The notes under the pieces are model-generated. The model made no database searches. It worked only from the letters and a program-made list of their open reading frames with translations, and was not told where the DNA came from. From Oscillospiraceae bacterium (GTDB taxonomy: Bacteria; Bacillota_A; Clostridia; Oscillospirales; Oscillospiraceae), in contig JAFWOX010000026.1 of assembly GCA_017545325.1 (NCBI GenBank), positions 1 to 20,212 on the forward strand: a stretch of 20,212 bases of DNA, read 5' to 3'. Numbering within the stretch: position 1 is the stretch's first letter; every line of letters begins with the position of its first letter. Positions 1-9,644 of the stretch are shown here, in pieces. A program made the translations under genes and the position numbers.

Positions 1-1040
1 CCGGCTTCCCCAAGGGGGTCATGCTCACCCACCGGAACGTGGTGAACAACGGCAAATGCATCGGGGACCGGATGGACCTGAGCACCGCGGACCGGATGAT
101 GATCCAGGTGCCCATGTTCCACTGCTTCGGCATGGTGCTGGCCATGACCGCCTCCATCACCCACTGCGTCACCATCCTTCCCCTGCCCTATTTCTCCGTC
201 CGTCCCGCCCTGGAGTGCATCCATCGGGAGCGGATCACCTGCTTCCACGGGGTGCCCACCATGTTTATCGCCATGATGGAGCATCCGGATTTCCAGAAGA
301 CGGACGTTTCCTGCATCCGCACCGGCATCATGGCCGGTTCCCCCTGCCCCGAGCCGGTGATGCGGGAGGTCATCGAGCGGATGCACATGACTGAGATCAC
401 CATCGTCTACGGCCAGACGGAGGCAAGCCCCGGCTGCACCATGAGCCGGACGGACGATCCCCTGGATGTGCGGGTCACCACCGTGGGCCGCCCCCTGCCG
501 GAGGTGGAGTGCCGCATCGTGGACCCGGAGACCGGGGAGGACTGCCCGGATAACGTGAGCGGGGAGTTCCTGGCCAGGGGCTACAATGTGATGAAGGGGT
601 ACTACAAGATGCCCCACGCCACCGCCGCCGCCATCGACAAGGACGGCTGGCTCCATACCGGCGACCTGGCCTGCCGCACCCCGGAGGGGAATTTCCGCAT
701 CACCGGGCGGCTGAAGGACATGATCATCCGGGGCGGCGAGAACATCTATCCCAAGGAGATCGAGGAATTCCTCTACACCCATCCCAAGATCGCGGACGTG
801 CAGGTGGTGGGCGTGGCGGACGAGGCCATGGGAGAGGAGATCGGCGCCTGCATCATCCTCAAGGAGGGGGAGAGCATGTCGGCGGAGGAGGTCAAGGCCT
901 ATGTGCGGGCCAACATGGCCAAGTACAAGGTCCCCCGGTACGTGGATTTCATGGAGGAGTTCCCCATGAACGCCGCGGGGAAGATCCTCAAGTACAAGCT
1001 GCGGGAGGATCTGGCGGCAAAATACGCGGCAAAGGACTGA
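1..1040 (+). CDS. AMP-forming acyl-CoA synthetase (ANL superfamily), 5'-truncated by window edge
   Basis: Activates a carboxylic acid with ATP to an acyl-adenylate and then transfers it to CoA in the cytoplasm. The frame is open from base 3 and its first residues, GFPKGVMLTHRNV, are the second half of the ANL phosphate-binding loop, so roughly 180-200 N-terminal residues lie outside the window and the ATG at 21 is internal. About 345 residues are visible. Further motifs are YGQTE (the adenine-binding A5 motif), HTGD (ribose-binding Asp) and, close to the C terminus, NAAGKILK, which holds the Lys needed for adenylation. The hinge region GRLKDMIIRGGENIYPKEIEE is typical of medium/long-chain fatty acyl or aryl-acid ligases. 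The substrate cannot be read from the sequence. A strong terminator follows 8 bp after the stop, so it is not co-transcribed with the next gene. Confidence 0.93.
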   Translation, partial: GFPKGVMLTHRNVVNNGKCIGDRMDLSTADRMMIQVPMFHCFGMVLAMTASITHCVTILPLPYFSVRPALECIHRERITCFHGVPTMFIAMMEHPDFQKTDVSCIRTGIMAGSPCPEPVMREVIERMHMTEITIVYGQTEASPGCTMSRTDDPLDVRVTTVGRPLPEVECRIVDPETGEDCPDNVSGEFLARGYNVMKGYYKMPHATAAAIDKDGWLHTGDLACRTPEGNFRITGRLKDMIIRGGENIYPKEIEEFLYTHPKIADVQVVGVADEAMGEEIGACIILKEGESMSAEEVKAYVRANMAKYKVPRYVDFMEEFPMNAAGKILKYKLREDLAAKYAAKD

Positions 1041-1047
1041 AACACGC

Positions 1048-1085
1048 GGCTCCGGGCGGTTCTCCGCCCGGAGCCTTCTTTTCTC
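1048..1085 (+). terminator. Rho-independent terminator of the acyl-CoA synthetase gene
   Basis: A perfect 12-bp stem, GGCTCCGGGCGG (1048-1059) and CCGCCCGGAGCC (1064-1075), with loop TTCT is followed by the T-rich run TTCTTTTCTCT. It lies 8 bp after the stop codon. Confidence 0.9.
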
Positions 1086-1101
1086 TCCCCTCCGTTTGTT
1101 C

Positions 1102-1130
1102 TTGCAAATTCCCTGTCTGTATGCTATGCT
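1102..1130 (+). promoter_or_regulatory. Sigma-70-like promoter for the FAD oxidoreductase gene
   Basis: TTGCAA (1102-1107) and TATGCT (1125-1130) are separated by exactly 17 bp, about 55 bp upstream of the start codon. The surrounding sequence is AT-rich compared with the rest of the region. An overlapping alternative -10 could lie in TTATAAATT (1132-1140). Confidence 0.55.
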
Positions 1131-1154
1131 GTTATAAATTAGTCATAATTTCCG

Positions 1155-1167
1155 GATCACTGTGATC
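1155..1167. promoter_or_regulatory. Possible operator: palindrome in the 5' leader of the FAD oxidoreductase gene
   Basis: GATCAC-T-GTGATC is a perfect 6-bp inverted repeat about a one-base centre. It lies between the predicted -10 and the ribosome binding site (AAGGAGG, 1171-1177). The position suits a repressor site, but no cognate regulator is visible and the match is short. Confidence 0.25.
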
Positions 1168-1184
1168 ATCAAGGAGGAAAGAGA

Positions 1185-2711
1185 ATGAACGCAAAGACCT
1201 ATATCGAGCCTCAGACTACCATCCCCGTATATGATGAATGCGATGTTCTGGTGGTGGGCGGCGGCTCCGCCGGCCATACCGCCGCCATCGCGGCTGCCCG
1301 GGCGGGCTGCAGGAACATCATCCTCATGGAGCGGTACGGCTACTGCGGCGGCGACGTCACCGGCGGCTACGTGCTCCTCATCCCCAGCCTCTCCTTCCAT
1401 GAGAAGATCTATGTCCGGGGCATCCAGGAGGAGTGGTTTGACCGCCTCCGCAAGATCCCCGGCGCCGTGGCCGGCCCCGATCAAGCCCTCACCGGCAGCC
1501 ATGATCCCCTTCTCATGAAGGCCTACCGGGGCGTCGGCGGAGCCACCCGGGACCGGGTCGAGTTCGGCTTCACCGTGGAACCCAACCAGATGAAGATCGA
1601 GATGGACGTGATGCTCAATGAGCATGCGGACGCCATCCGGGTCCTGTATCACAGCTGGGGCACCAAGCCCATTATGGAAGGCAATATCTGCAAGGGCGTC
1701 ATCTTTGAGAGCAAGGAAGGCCGGAAGGCCGTTCTCGCCAAGGTGGTCATCGACGCCACCGGCGACGCGGACCTTTGCCGTCTCTCCGGCGCTCCCACCT
1801 CCTCCGCCATCGACGACGAGTGCCGCTGCTCCTCCACCGCGCTGGTCTACCGCATCGGCGGCTTCAGCAAGAAGGCCTACGGGGAATGGATGCGCGGCCA
1901 TATGGAGGAGGCCCGGGCCATGGGCCAGGCCATTGCGCAGATCCACGGCTTCCGCGCCGGCATGATCGACGGCCCCACGGACGACGTGAGCTGGATGAAC
2001 AACTGGCAGCCCAAGCATGACTGCTCCCTGATCAAGGACCTGACCGATACGGAGATGAAGACCCGTCTGGCCCTGCGGAAGGTCGTGGACTATTACAAGA
2101 CCGTCTGCCCTGAGGTCTTCAAGGACGCCTACCTGTACGATATCGCGCCCCAGCTGGGCACCAGAGGCTCCCACCGCATCGTGGGCGAATACGTCATCTC
2201 CTCCAACGACTGGGCCTTCCCCAAGGAGCATGAGGACTGCATCGCCTGGCACTGCACCGTGGACACCCTGAACGACAACGCCCCCATCGAGATCCCCTAC
2301 CGCTCCATCCTGCCCCAGAAGGTGGAGAATCTCCTGGCCCCCGGCCGCCATATCTCCGCGGACCGCATCGCCATCGACAACGTGAACCTGATCCCCCAGT
2401 GCGTCGGCACCGGTCAGGCCGCGGGCGTGGCCGCCGCCGTGGCGGTGGCGGACGGCACCAGCACCCATACCGTGGACGTGAAGAAGGTCCAGGATATCCT
2501 GGCCGGGGAGCAGAACGTGCCCCTGCCCCGGAACGCCCACACCGATCCCAGCTACACGGAATGCCTGGTGGAGCATGAGTACGGCCTGTATACCGAGGCC
2601 GCCAAGAAGGCCCGGGCCAGTGGCGACGCCGCCAGCACCTACCGGCACTGGACCATGTCCGGCGGCATGGGCAACGCCTCCGCCCCCAAGGATCACACCG
2701 ACAACAGCTGA
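1185..2711 (+). CDS. FAD-dependent oxidoreductase (FAD_oxidored family)
   Basis: A 508-residue flavoprotein, probably a cytoplasmic redox enzyme of unknown substrate. The N terminus has the Rossmann dinucleotide-binding fold: VLVVGGGSAG at residues 21-30, followed by an acidic residue (E49 in ILMERYG) placed to bind the FAD ribose. The mid-region IDATGDADL is the conserved ATGDAD block of FAD-dependent oxidoreductases. The C-terminal LLAPGRHISADRIAIDNVNL plus the GTGQAAG segment form the second FAD-contact site typical of this family. I see no signal peptide and no heme or iron-sulfur cysteine pattern. The start is fixed by AAGGAGG 7 bp upstream of ATG. The gene is monocistronic, with its own promoter and a strong terminator. 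The family includes many Clostridial and soil enzymes annotated only generically; the family assignment is firm, the reaction is unknown. Confidence 0.9.
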   Translation: MNAKTYIEPQTTIPVYDECDVLVVGGGSAGHTAAIAAARAGCRNIILMERYGYCGGDVTGGYVLLIPSLSFHEKIYVRGIQEEWFDRLRKIPGAVAGPDQALTGSHDPLLMKAYRGVGGATRDRVEFGFTVEPNQMKIEMDVMLNEHADAIRVLYHSWGTKPIMEGNICKGVIFESKEGRKAVLAKVVIDATGDADLCRLSGAPTSSAIDDECRCSSTALVYRIGGFSKKAYGEWMRGHMEEARAMGQAIAQIHGFRAGMIDGPTDDVSWMNNWQPKHDCSLIKDLTDTEMKTRLALRKVVDYYKTVCPEVFKDAYLYDIAPQLGTRGSHRIVGEYVISSNDWAFPKEHEDCIAWHCTVDTLNDNAPIEIPYRSILPQKVENLLAPGRHISADRIAIDNVNLIPQCVGTGQAAGVAAAVAVADGTSTHTVDVKKVQDILAGEQNVPLPRNAHTDPSYTECLVEHEYGLYTEAAKKARASGDAASTYRHWTMSGGMGNASAPKDHTDNS

Positions 2712-2733
2712 GAAACCGCAAACTGAATTCCGT

Positions 2734-2762
2734 ACCCGCAGGGCGTCCGCCCTGCGGGTTTT
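2734..2762 (+). terminator. Rho-independent terminator of the FAD oxidoreductase gene
   Basis: A perfect 11-bp stem, ACCCGCAGGGC (2734-2744) and GCCCTGCGGGT (2749-2759), with loop GTCC runs into TTTT. It insulates the gene from the ATP synthase promoter 34 bp further on. Confidence 0.9.
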
Positions 2763-2795
2763 CCCGTCAAAAGAGAAGGTTTTTCCGTTCTGTCA

Positions 2796-2824
2796 TTGGC
2801 AAACGGAAAGCATAGTGGTATAAT
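2796..2824 (+). promoter_or_regulatory. Main promoter of the ATP synthase operon
   Basis: TTGGCA (2796-2801), a 17-bp spacer and a perfect TATAAT (2819-2824) form a near-consensus housekeeping promoter. The transcript would start around 2830, only about 20 bp before the first start codon, so the leader is very short and leaves no room for an upstream RNA regulator. Confidence 0.88.
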
Positions 2825-2852
2825 ACGGAGTTATCAGGAAGGAGGTGCTCCC

Positions 2853-3149
2853 ATGGCGCTGTTTCTCACCGGCCTCGCCGCGTTCGCGGGGGGAGCGCTG
2901 ATCTCCTGGGCAAACTATCTTCTGCTCCGCCGCCTCATGGGGAGCAAGGGGGAAACCGGGCTGAGCCTGGCCGCTCCCTTGCGGATGCTCCTGAGCGCGG
3001 CTTACTTTCTGGTGCTGTACCTGATCGGGAAGCATACCGGGCTCGACCTCTTCGCCCTGCTCATCGGCGGGGCCCTGGGGCTGACGATCCTGCTCGCCCT
3101 CTTCACCCGGCGGCTCGCCCGGGAAGCGGCGGGGGGAAGAAAGGAGTGA
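2853..3149 (+). CDS. atpI: Small membrane protein, putative ATP synthase subunit I
   Basis: A 98-residue, very hydrophobic protein with three likely membrane helices (about residues 2-24, 43-60 and 66-85) and a basic C-terminal tail (TRRLAREAAGGRKE). AtpI proteins sit ahead of the ATP synthase a subunit and are thought to help c-ring assembly or ion handling. Here identification rests mainly on position, size and topology; sequence similarity in this family is weak. The start at 2853 is preceded by AAGGAGG (2839-2845); an in-frame TTG further upstream (2796) falls inside the -35 element and cannot be the start. It is the first gene of the operon, ending 6 bp before the a subunit. It is not accompanied by AtpQ, so the cluster does not look like an N-ATPase. 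Confidence 0.6.
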   Translation: MALFLTGLAAFAGGALISWANYLLLRRLMGSKGETGLSLAAPLRMLLSAAYFLVLYLIGKHTGLDLFALLIGGALGLTILLALFTRRLAREAAGGRKE

Positions 3150-3155
3150 TGCGCC

Positions 3156-3818
3156 ATGGGTGAACCCTCCGAACCGGTGATCCGCCTGTTCGGCATTCTG
3201 GACGTGACCGGGGAAGTGATCGCCATGTGGATCTTTCTGGTCCTGGCGGCGGGGATCTCCCTGCTGGTCACCCGTAATCTGAAGGAGCGGCCCGGACGGC
3301 TCCAGAACCTGCTGGAGATCGCCGTCAGCGGGCTGGACGATTTCTTTTCCGGCATTCTGGGCAGGGAAAATGGCAGACGCTACCTCTTCTTCCTGGGACC
3401 CCTGTTCTGCTTCATCATTCTGTCCAACTACTCCGGCCTCATCCCGGGGGTGGGGATCAGCAAATATGTGAAGGCGCCCACCTCCTCCCTCTCCGTCACC
3501 CTGGGCCTGGGCATCGTCACCTTCGTCTTTCTCCAGGCGGCGGGGATCCATGCCGGAGCGAAGCACTACCTGAAGCATTTCCTCACCCCGGTGGTGCCCC
3601 TGCTGCTGCTGGACGAGCTCATCAAGCCAGCCTCCCTGGCTCTGCGTCTCTTCGGCAATATTTTCGGGGAGGAAACGGTGATGGAGAACCTCTACCACCT
3701 GCTCCCCATCGGCGCCCCCATCATCATGATGGTCCTGAGCCTCCTGTTCTGCGCCATCCAGGCCATCGTGTACACCATGCTCACCGCCTCCTATCTGCAG
3801 GAGTTTATCGAAGACTGA
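3156..3818 (+). CDS. atpB: F1Fo ATP synthase subunit a
   Basis: The membrane stator subunit that forms the two ion half-channels against the c-ring. The 220-residue protein has about five hydrophobic helices. The key helix reads [20 protein letters not shown] (residues 154-173) and contains the essential arginine (R164, the counterpart of E. coli R210). The last helix, [16 protein letters not shown], carries the conserved Gln (Q202). The length is at the short end for bacterial a subunits because the N-terminal extension is small. AAGGAG lies just upstream of the ATG. It is the second gene of the operon; a 47-bp gap containing a new ribosome binding site separates it from the c subunit. Confidence 0.95.
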   Translation: MGEPSEPVIRLFGILDVTGEVIAMWIFLVLAAGISLLVTRNLKERPGRLQNLLEIAVSGLDDFFSGILGRENGRRYLFFLGPLFCFIILSNYSGLIPGVGISKYVKAPTSSLSVTLGLGIVTFVFLQAAGIHAGAKHYLKHFLTPVVPLLLLDELIKPASLALRLFGNIFGEETVMENLYHLLPIGAPIIMMVLSLLFCAIQAIVYTMLTASYLQEFIED

Positions 3819-3865
3819 ATCCATTCCCCGCGGACCCTTCATCATCGAGAAAAGGAGATTTTACC

Positions 3866-4099
3866 ATGTCCGATTCCGCCATTATCGCCCTTGCGGCAGC
3901 CCTGACCATCGCCCTTTCCACCGTGTTTCCCGCCCTGGCCCAGGGCAAGACCGCCCGGGCCGCCATGGAAAGCATTGCCCGGCAGCCGGAGGCCGCCAAG
4001 GATATCCGGGGGGCCCTGCTCCTCTCCATGGCTCTGATGGAGGCCCTCACCATTTACGGCCTGCTCATCGCCTTCATGCTGGTGGGCAAGATCGCCTGA
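3866..4099 (+). CDS. atpE: F1Fo ATP synthase subunit c (proteolipid)
   Basis: The rotor-ring proteolipid, 77 residues in a two-helix hairpin with the polar loop ESIARQPEA (35-43). The ion-binding carboxylate is E59 in helix 2 ([14 protein letters not shown]). Helix 1 has Q26 at the position of the Na+-ligand Gln of Ilyobacter-type c subunits and P22 at the matching proline, but the residue after E59 is Ala rather than the Na+-coordinating Ser, so ion choice is ambiguous. The usual GxGxGxG packing motif of helix 1 is replaced by F21-x-A23-x-A25-x-G27. A strong ribosome binding site (AAAAGGAGAT) precedes the start, as expected for a subunit needed in many copies. Confidence 0.96.
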   Translation: MSDSAIIALAAALTIALSTVFPALAQGKTARAAMESIARQPEAAKDIRGALLLSMALMEALTIYGLLIAFMLVGKIA

Positions 4100-4109
4100 A
4101 CCGGGTACG

Positions 4110-4532
4110 ATGAATATCCAGCCCAATATCCTGATCTGGACCATCCTCTGCTTCTGCGCCTTTATGCTGATCCTCTGGCGGCTGCTGCTGCGGCCCCTGC
4201 TGCGGTTCATGGACGCCCGGGAGGCGCGCATCGCCCATGCCCGGAGTCTGGATAAGAGCGCCCAGCGGGCGGAGGAGAAGGCCCGGCGGGAGGCGGAGCG
4301 CCAGCTTGCCCTGCGCCGGATCGCCGAGGAGGGCAGGCGGGAGCTTCAGGCACAGCGGGAGGCCGGCGAGGCAGAGCTGAACGCCCAGGCCCTGGCCTTC
4401 CGGCAGGAGACGGAGCGGCAGCGGACGGAGCTGGAGGCGGAGGCCGCCGCCCTGGTGCCCGAGCTGGCCACGGCCCTCCGCGCCCATGTGGACGCCTTTA
4501 CGGAAAAGCTCATGTCTTTCGGAGAACGCTGA
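4110..4532 (+). CDS. atpF: F1Fo ATP synthase subunit b
   Basis: A peripheral stalk subunit of 140 residues: one N-terminal membrane helix (about residues 7-28, ILIWTILCFCAFMLILWRLL) followed by a long charged helix rich in Arg, Glu and Ala that should form the right-handed coiled coil of the stalk (RAEEKARREAERQLALRRIA). It is shorter than the usual ~160 residues. Only a weak Shine-Dalgarno sequence precedes the ATG, 10 bp after the c stop, so translational coupling is likely. The stop codon directly abuts the ATG of the next ORF (TGAATG). That next ORF starts with a second membrane helix, so this protein probably pairs with it as a b/b' heterodimer. Confidence 0.9.
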   Translation: MNIQPNILIWTILCFCAFMLILWRLLLRPLLRFMDAREARIAHARSLDKSAQRAEEKARREAERQLALRRIAEEGRRELQAQREAGEAELNAQALAFRQETERQRTELEAEAAALVPELATALRAHVDAFTEKLMSFGER

Positions 4533-6750
4533 ATGCAGTTTTTGTACGCCCTGGTGAATTTCCTGCTCCTGGGCCTGGGTCTCTGGCTGGTGGGCCGGAG
4601 ATCGGTGCTCCCCCGCTTCGCCCGACGGCGGGAGGACATCGGCAGGGCCCTGGACGAGGCGGAGGCCCTGGAGGCCGCCGCCCTGGAGCAGCCGGAAACG
4701 GAAAAGGAGCCCGACGCCCTGCCGGATACCCCGGAGGACGGCGGGCGGGAAGCTCTGCGCCGGAAGCTGGAGTCGGATAAGGCCCTGGCGGCGGAGGTCC
4801 ATGCCCGGGAGCTGGAGGAGCTCCGTCAGGAAGCCATGGGCGCCGCCCGGGACCAGGCGGTGAGGGCCCTGTGCCTGGAGCTGGGCGCCCACCTCGCCCA
4901 GGAGCCCCAGGTCTCCCGCCTCCGGGCCCTGGAGCCCATCCTGGCGCGGCGGGTGCTGGAGAAGATCCGCATCACCCCCGGGGACATGTGCTACCTGATG
5001 CACCATGACGTGCTGTATGTCACCCTCACCTCCGCCTATCCCCTGGCGGACGATCTGGTGGACCTCATCGGGGATCGGACGACGGCCCTGCTTGAGGAGG
5101 TGGGGGGCAAGCCCTCCTACTGGGTGAAGGTGGACCCGAGTCTGATCGGCGGTCTGCGTCTGCGCATCGGCGATACCGTGTATGACCTGACGGTGGAAAA
5201 CCGGCTCTACCATCTGGAAAAGGATCTGCTGAAGCGGCCTCTGGACAAGGTGCTGGATAAGGAGAGTATCCTGGAGGACCTGATGGCGGGGATCCGGGAG
5301 GCGGTGCCTCAGCTGGACACCTTCCAGCTGGGCCGGGTCCTGAGTATATCCGACGGCATCTGCTGGCTGGACGGCCTGGCGGATATCATGTATGGCGAAG
5401 TGGTGGAATTTGACTGCGGCGAGCGGGGCATGATCCTGGATATCGAGCCCCAACGCATCGGCTGCGTGGTCTTCGGCGGCTATGAGAAGATCGAGAGCGG
5501 CAGCCGGGTCCGCCGGGTGGGCCGCATCGCCAGCGTCCCCGTGGGGGACGCCCTCCTGGGCCGGGTGGTGGATCCCCTGGGCCGGGCGCTGGACGGCAAG
5601 GGCCGCATCCGCACGGAGCTGAAGCGGCCCATCGAATACCCCGCTCCGGGCATTCCGGACCGGCGATCCATCTCCGTTCCCCTGCATACGGGCATCAAGG
5701 CCATCGACGCCCTGGTCCCCATCGGCCGGGGCCAGCGGGAGCTCATTATCGGGGACCGGCAGACCGGCAAGAGCGCCCTGGCCATGGACGCCATCCTGAA
5801 CCAGCGGGGCCAGAACGTGGCCTGCATCTATGTGGCCATCGGCCAGAAGGAAACGGCGGTGGCGGAGATCCGGGACAGGCTGGAGAAAAACGGCGCCATG
5901 GCCTATACCACCATCGTCAGCGCCCCCGCCTCCAGCTCCGCCTCCATGCAGTATATCGCCCCCTTCGCCGGGGCAGCCATGAGCGAATACTTCCTCTATT
6001 CCGGGCGGGACTGCCTGATCATCTACGACGACCTCTCCAAGCATGCCGTGGCCTACCGGGAGCTTTCCCTGCTCCTCCACCGCCCCTCCGGGCGGGAGGC
6101 CTACCCCGGGGACGTGTTCTACCTCCATTCCCGGCTCCTGGAGCGGGCCGCCCGGCTGACGGAGGAGGCCGGGGGCGGCAGCGTCACCGCCCTGCCCATC
6201 ATCGAGACCCAGATGGGGGATATCTCCGCCTACATCCCCACCAACGTGATCTCCATCACGGACGGGCAGATCTTCCTGGAAACGGACCTGTTCAACGCCG
6301 GGCAGCGGCCTGCGGTGAACGTGGGCCTCTCCGTCTCCCGGGTGGGCTCCGCTGCCCAGACTCCCTTGATGAAGCAGGTCTCCTCCCGGCTGCGCATGGA
6401 TCTGGCCCAGTACCGGGAGCTCAGCACCTTCGCCCAGTTCGGCTCCGACCTGGATGACGGCACCCGCGCCGTCCTCTCCGCCGGGGAGCGGATGATGGCC
6501 GCCCTGTGTCAGCGGCGGTACGCCCCCCTGCCGGACTGGAAGCAGGCCCTGCTGATCCTGGCGGTATCCGAAGGCTTCGCCGCCGGGGAGAGCAAGGAGA
6601 CCATGGAGGAATTCGAGGCGGACCTGTATGCCTGGATGGAGACCTGCCGCCCGGAGATCGCCCAACGGCTGATGACCGGCGCGAAGCTCAGCGGAGAGGA
6701 GCTGACCCAGGTGAAGGAGGCCCTGGAGCAGTTCCTCCGGGAGGGCAGAC

Positions 6751-6767
<17 letters not shown>
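4533..6767 (+). CDS. atpA: Fused ATP synthase subunit: b'-like anchor + delta C-terminal domain + complete alpha subunit
   Basis: A single uninterrupted 744-residue ORF. Residues 1-20 are a membrane helix (QFLYALVNFLLLGLGLWLV). Residues 21-150 are charged and largely helical like a stalk b subunit, with a Pro/Glu-rich break near 53-70. Residues ~155-235 match the delta subunit C-terminal domain, including VDPSLIGGLRLRIGD (200-214) and the following ENRLYHLEKDL. Residues ~245-744 are a full-length alpha subunit with Walker A GDRQTGKS (407-414), REAYPGDVFYLHSRLLER (521-538) and the arginine finger in SVSRVGSAAQ (R603). There is no separate delta or alpha gene in the operon. The usual six-helix N-terminal domain of delta is not recognisable. 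Mycobacteria fuse b and delta; extending this to alpha is, as far as I know, unusual. An internal ATG with its own Shine-Dalgarno sequence lies at the alpha boundary (5283). The 3' end overlaps the gamma gene by 17 bp. Confidence 0.93.
5273..5285 (+). promoter_or_regulatory. Candidate internal ribosome binding site and start codon for free alpha subunit
   Basis: GGAGG (5273-5277) lies 5 bp upstream of an in-frame ATG (5283) at codon 251 of the fusion. Initiation here would give a 494-residue alpha subunit starting MAGIREAVPQLDTFQLGRVL, 16 residues before the conserved GRVLSISDG block, close to where normal alpha subunits begin. In GC-rich DNA such motifs arise by chance, so the support is mainly the coincidence of position. 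Confidence 0.45.
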
Positions 6768-8968
<2,201 letters not shown>

Positions 8969-8969
<1 letters not shown>

Positions 8970-9270
8970 TGGGCGAAGGGCTGCGTTTCCGCCTCCTACC
9001 CCGGCGGGGGAGGTCTTCTCCTGCCTCTGCGACGCTGTGGATCTCACGGCGAAGGACGACGCCTCCGGCCGTGGAGGCGGAAGCCTGGGCGTCCGCCGGG
9101 GCCATCTTCCCGCCGTGGCCGCCCTGGAGGAGGGCGGCGGTCTCCGCTGCGTTTCCGGCGGGAAAACGGTCTTCTCCTGCCGGATCCGGGGCGGCTTTGC
9201 CCGCATCGGCCGGGAAGAGGTGGAGGTGCTCACCCCAGAGGTCGGGGAACTCCGCCGGGCGGAGGACTGA
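8969..9270 (+). CDS. atpC: F1Fo ATP synthase subunit epsilon, short form, with an apparent one-base frameshift
   Basis: The ATG at 8969 overlaps the beta stop and encodes MGEGLRFRLL, but the frame then leaves the epsilon sequence. In the next frame, from 8998, it continues TPAGEVFSCLCDAVDLTAKD and so on through GSLGVRRGHLPAVAALEEG, SGGKTVFSCRIRGGFARI and EVEVLTPEVGEL to the stop at 9268-9270. This is the epsilon beta-sandwich domain (GxxGVxxGHxP signature). Joining the frames needs one extra base around 8993-9000. The repaired protein would be about 100 residues, so the C-terminal helical hairpin (the inhibitory domain in families of 130-140 residues) is absent. Explanations are an indel error, a true mutation, or recoding; the site (CTCCTACCCC) is not a classic slippery sequence. 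In the 8969 frame the reading continues to 9661 through repeats and does not look like real protein. Confidence 0.75.
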
Positions 9271-9275
9271 ACGAG

Positions 9276-9306
9276 TTATCCACATTTCCACAAGGGGTTT
9301 TCCACA
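9276..9306 (+). promoter_or_regulatory. DnaA box cluster 1
   Basis: TTATCCACA at 9276-9284 is a perfect match to the DnaA box consensus TTATNCACA. TTTTCCACA at 9298-9306 has one mismatch. It begins 5 bp after the epsilon stop codon. Confidence 0.6.
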
Positions 9307-9394
9307 CCCTCTGCTCCGATCCGTTCCGGTCGCTTCGCTCCCTTCCCTTCCGATCCGTTTTTTTCTTTTTTCTTCTCTTCTATTCGGTACGGCG

Positions 9395-9437
9395 GTGACG
9401 GTCGTGACGGCGGTGACGGTCGTGACGGCGGTGACGG
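9395..9437 (+). repeat. 9-bp tandem repeat block 1 (GTGACGG units)
   Basis: Five GTGACGG heptamers start at 9395, 9404, 9413, 9422 and 9431, exactly 9 bp apart, with alternating TC and CG spacers (GTGACGGTCGTGACGGCG). A T/C-rich tract precedes it. Confidence 0.95.
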
Positions 9438-9476
9438 CCGTTTTCCATCCTTTGCTTCCCGCCGCGCCTTTCCGGG

Positions 9477-9485
9477 TTATCCACA
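9477..9485 (+). promoter_or_regulatory. DnaA box 2
   Basis: A second perfect TTATCCACA, in the same orientation as the first and 201 bp downstream of it. Confidence 0.6.
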
Positions 9486-9598
9486 AAACCATCCCCAATC
9501 CTTCCACAATCTTTCCCCCTCTGTTCTGCTGCTTTCCCCTCCGCTCCGTTCCTTTCCGTTTTATTTTTCTTTTTTATTCTGTTCTATTTGGTACCGTG

Positions 9599-9640
9599 GT
9601 GACGGTCGTGACGGCGGTGACGGCGGTTACGGTCGTGATA
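9599..9640 (+). repeat. 9-bp tandem repeat block 2 (GTGACGG units)
   Basis: Three perfect GTGACGG units start at 9599, 9608 and 9617; two degenerate units (GTTACGG at 9626, GTGATAG at 9635) keep the 9-bp phase. The upstream flank TTCTATT-GGTACC-GTG resembles the flank of block 1, indicating duplication of the whole module. Confidence 0.92.
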
Positions 9641-9644
9641 GAAA

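Noticed and set aside
1143..2696. Open frame of 517 codons on the minus strand opposite the FAD oxidoreductase
   Set aside because: Composition is repetitive Gly/Val/His/Asp and it would start in the terminator region; the plus-strand flavoprotein has a proper ribosome binding site, promoter and FAD motifs.
9276..9640. CRISPR array
   Set aside because: The repeats are 9 bp in direct tandem without unique spacers, and no cas gene is present.
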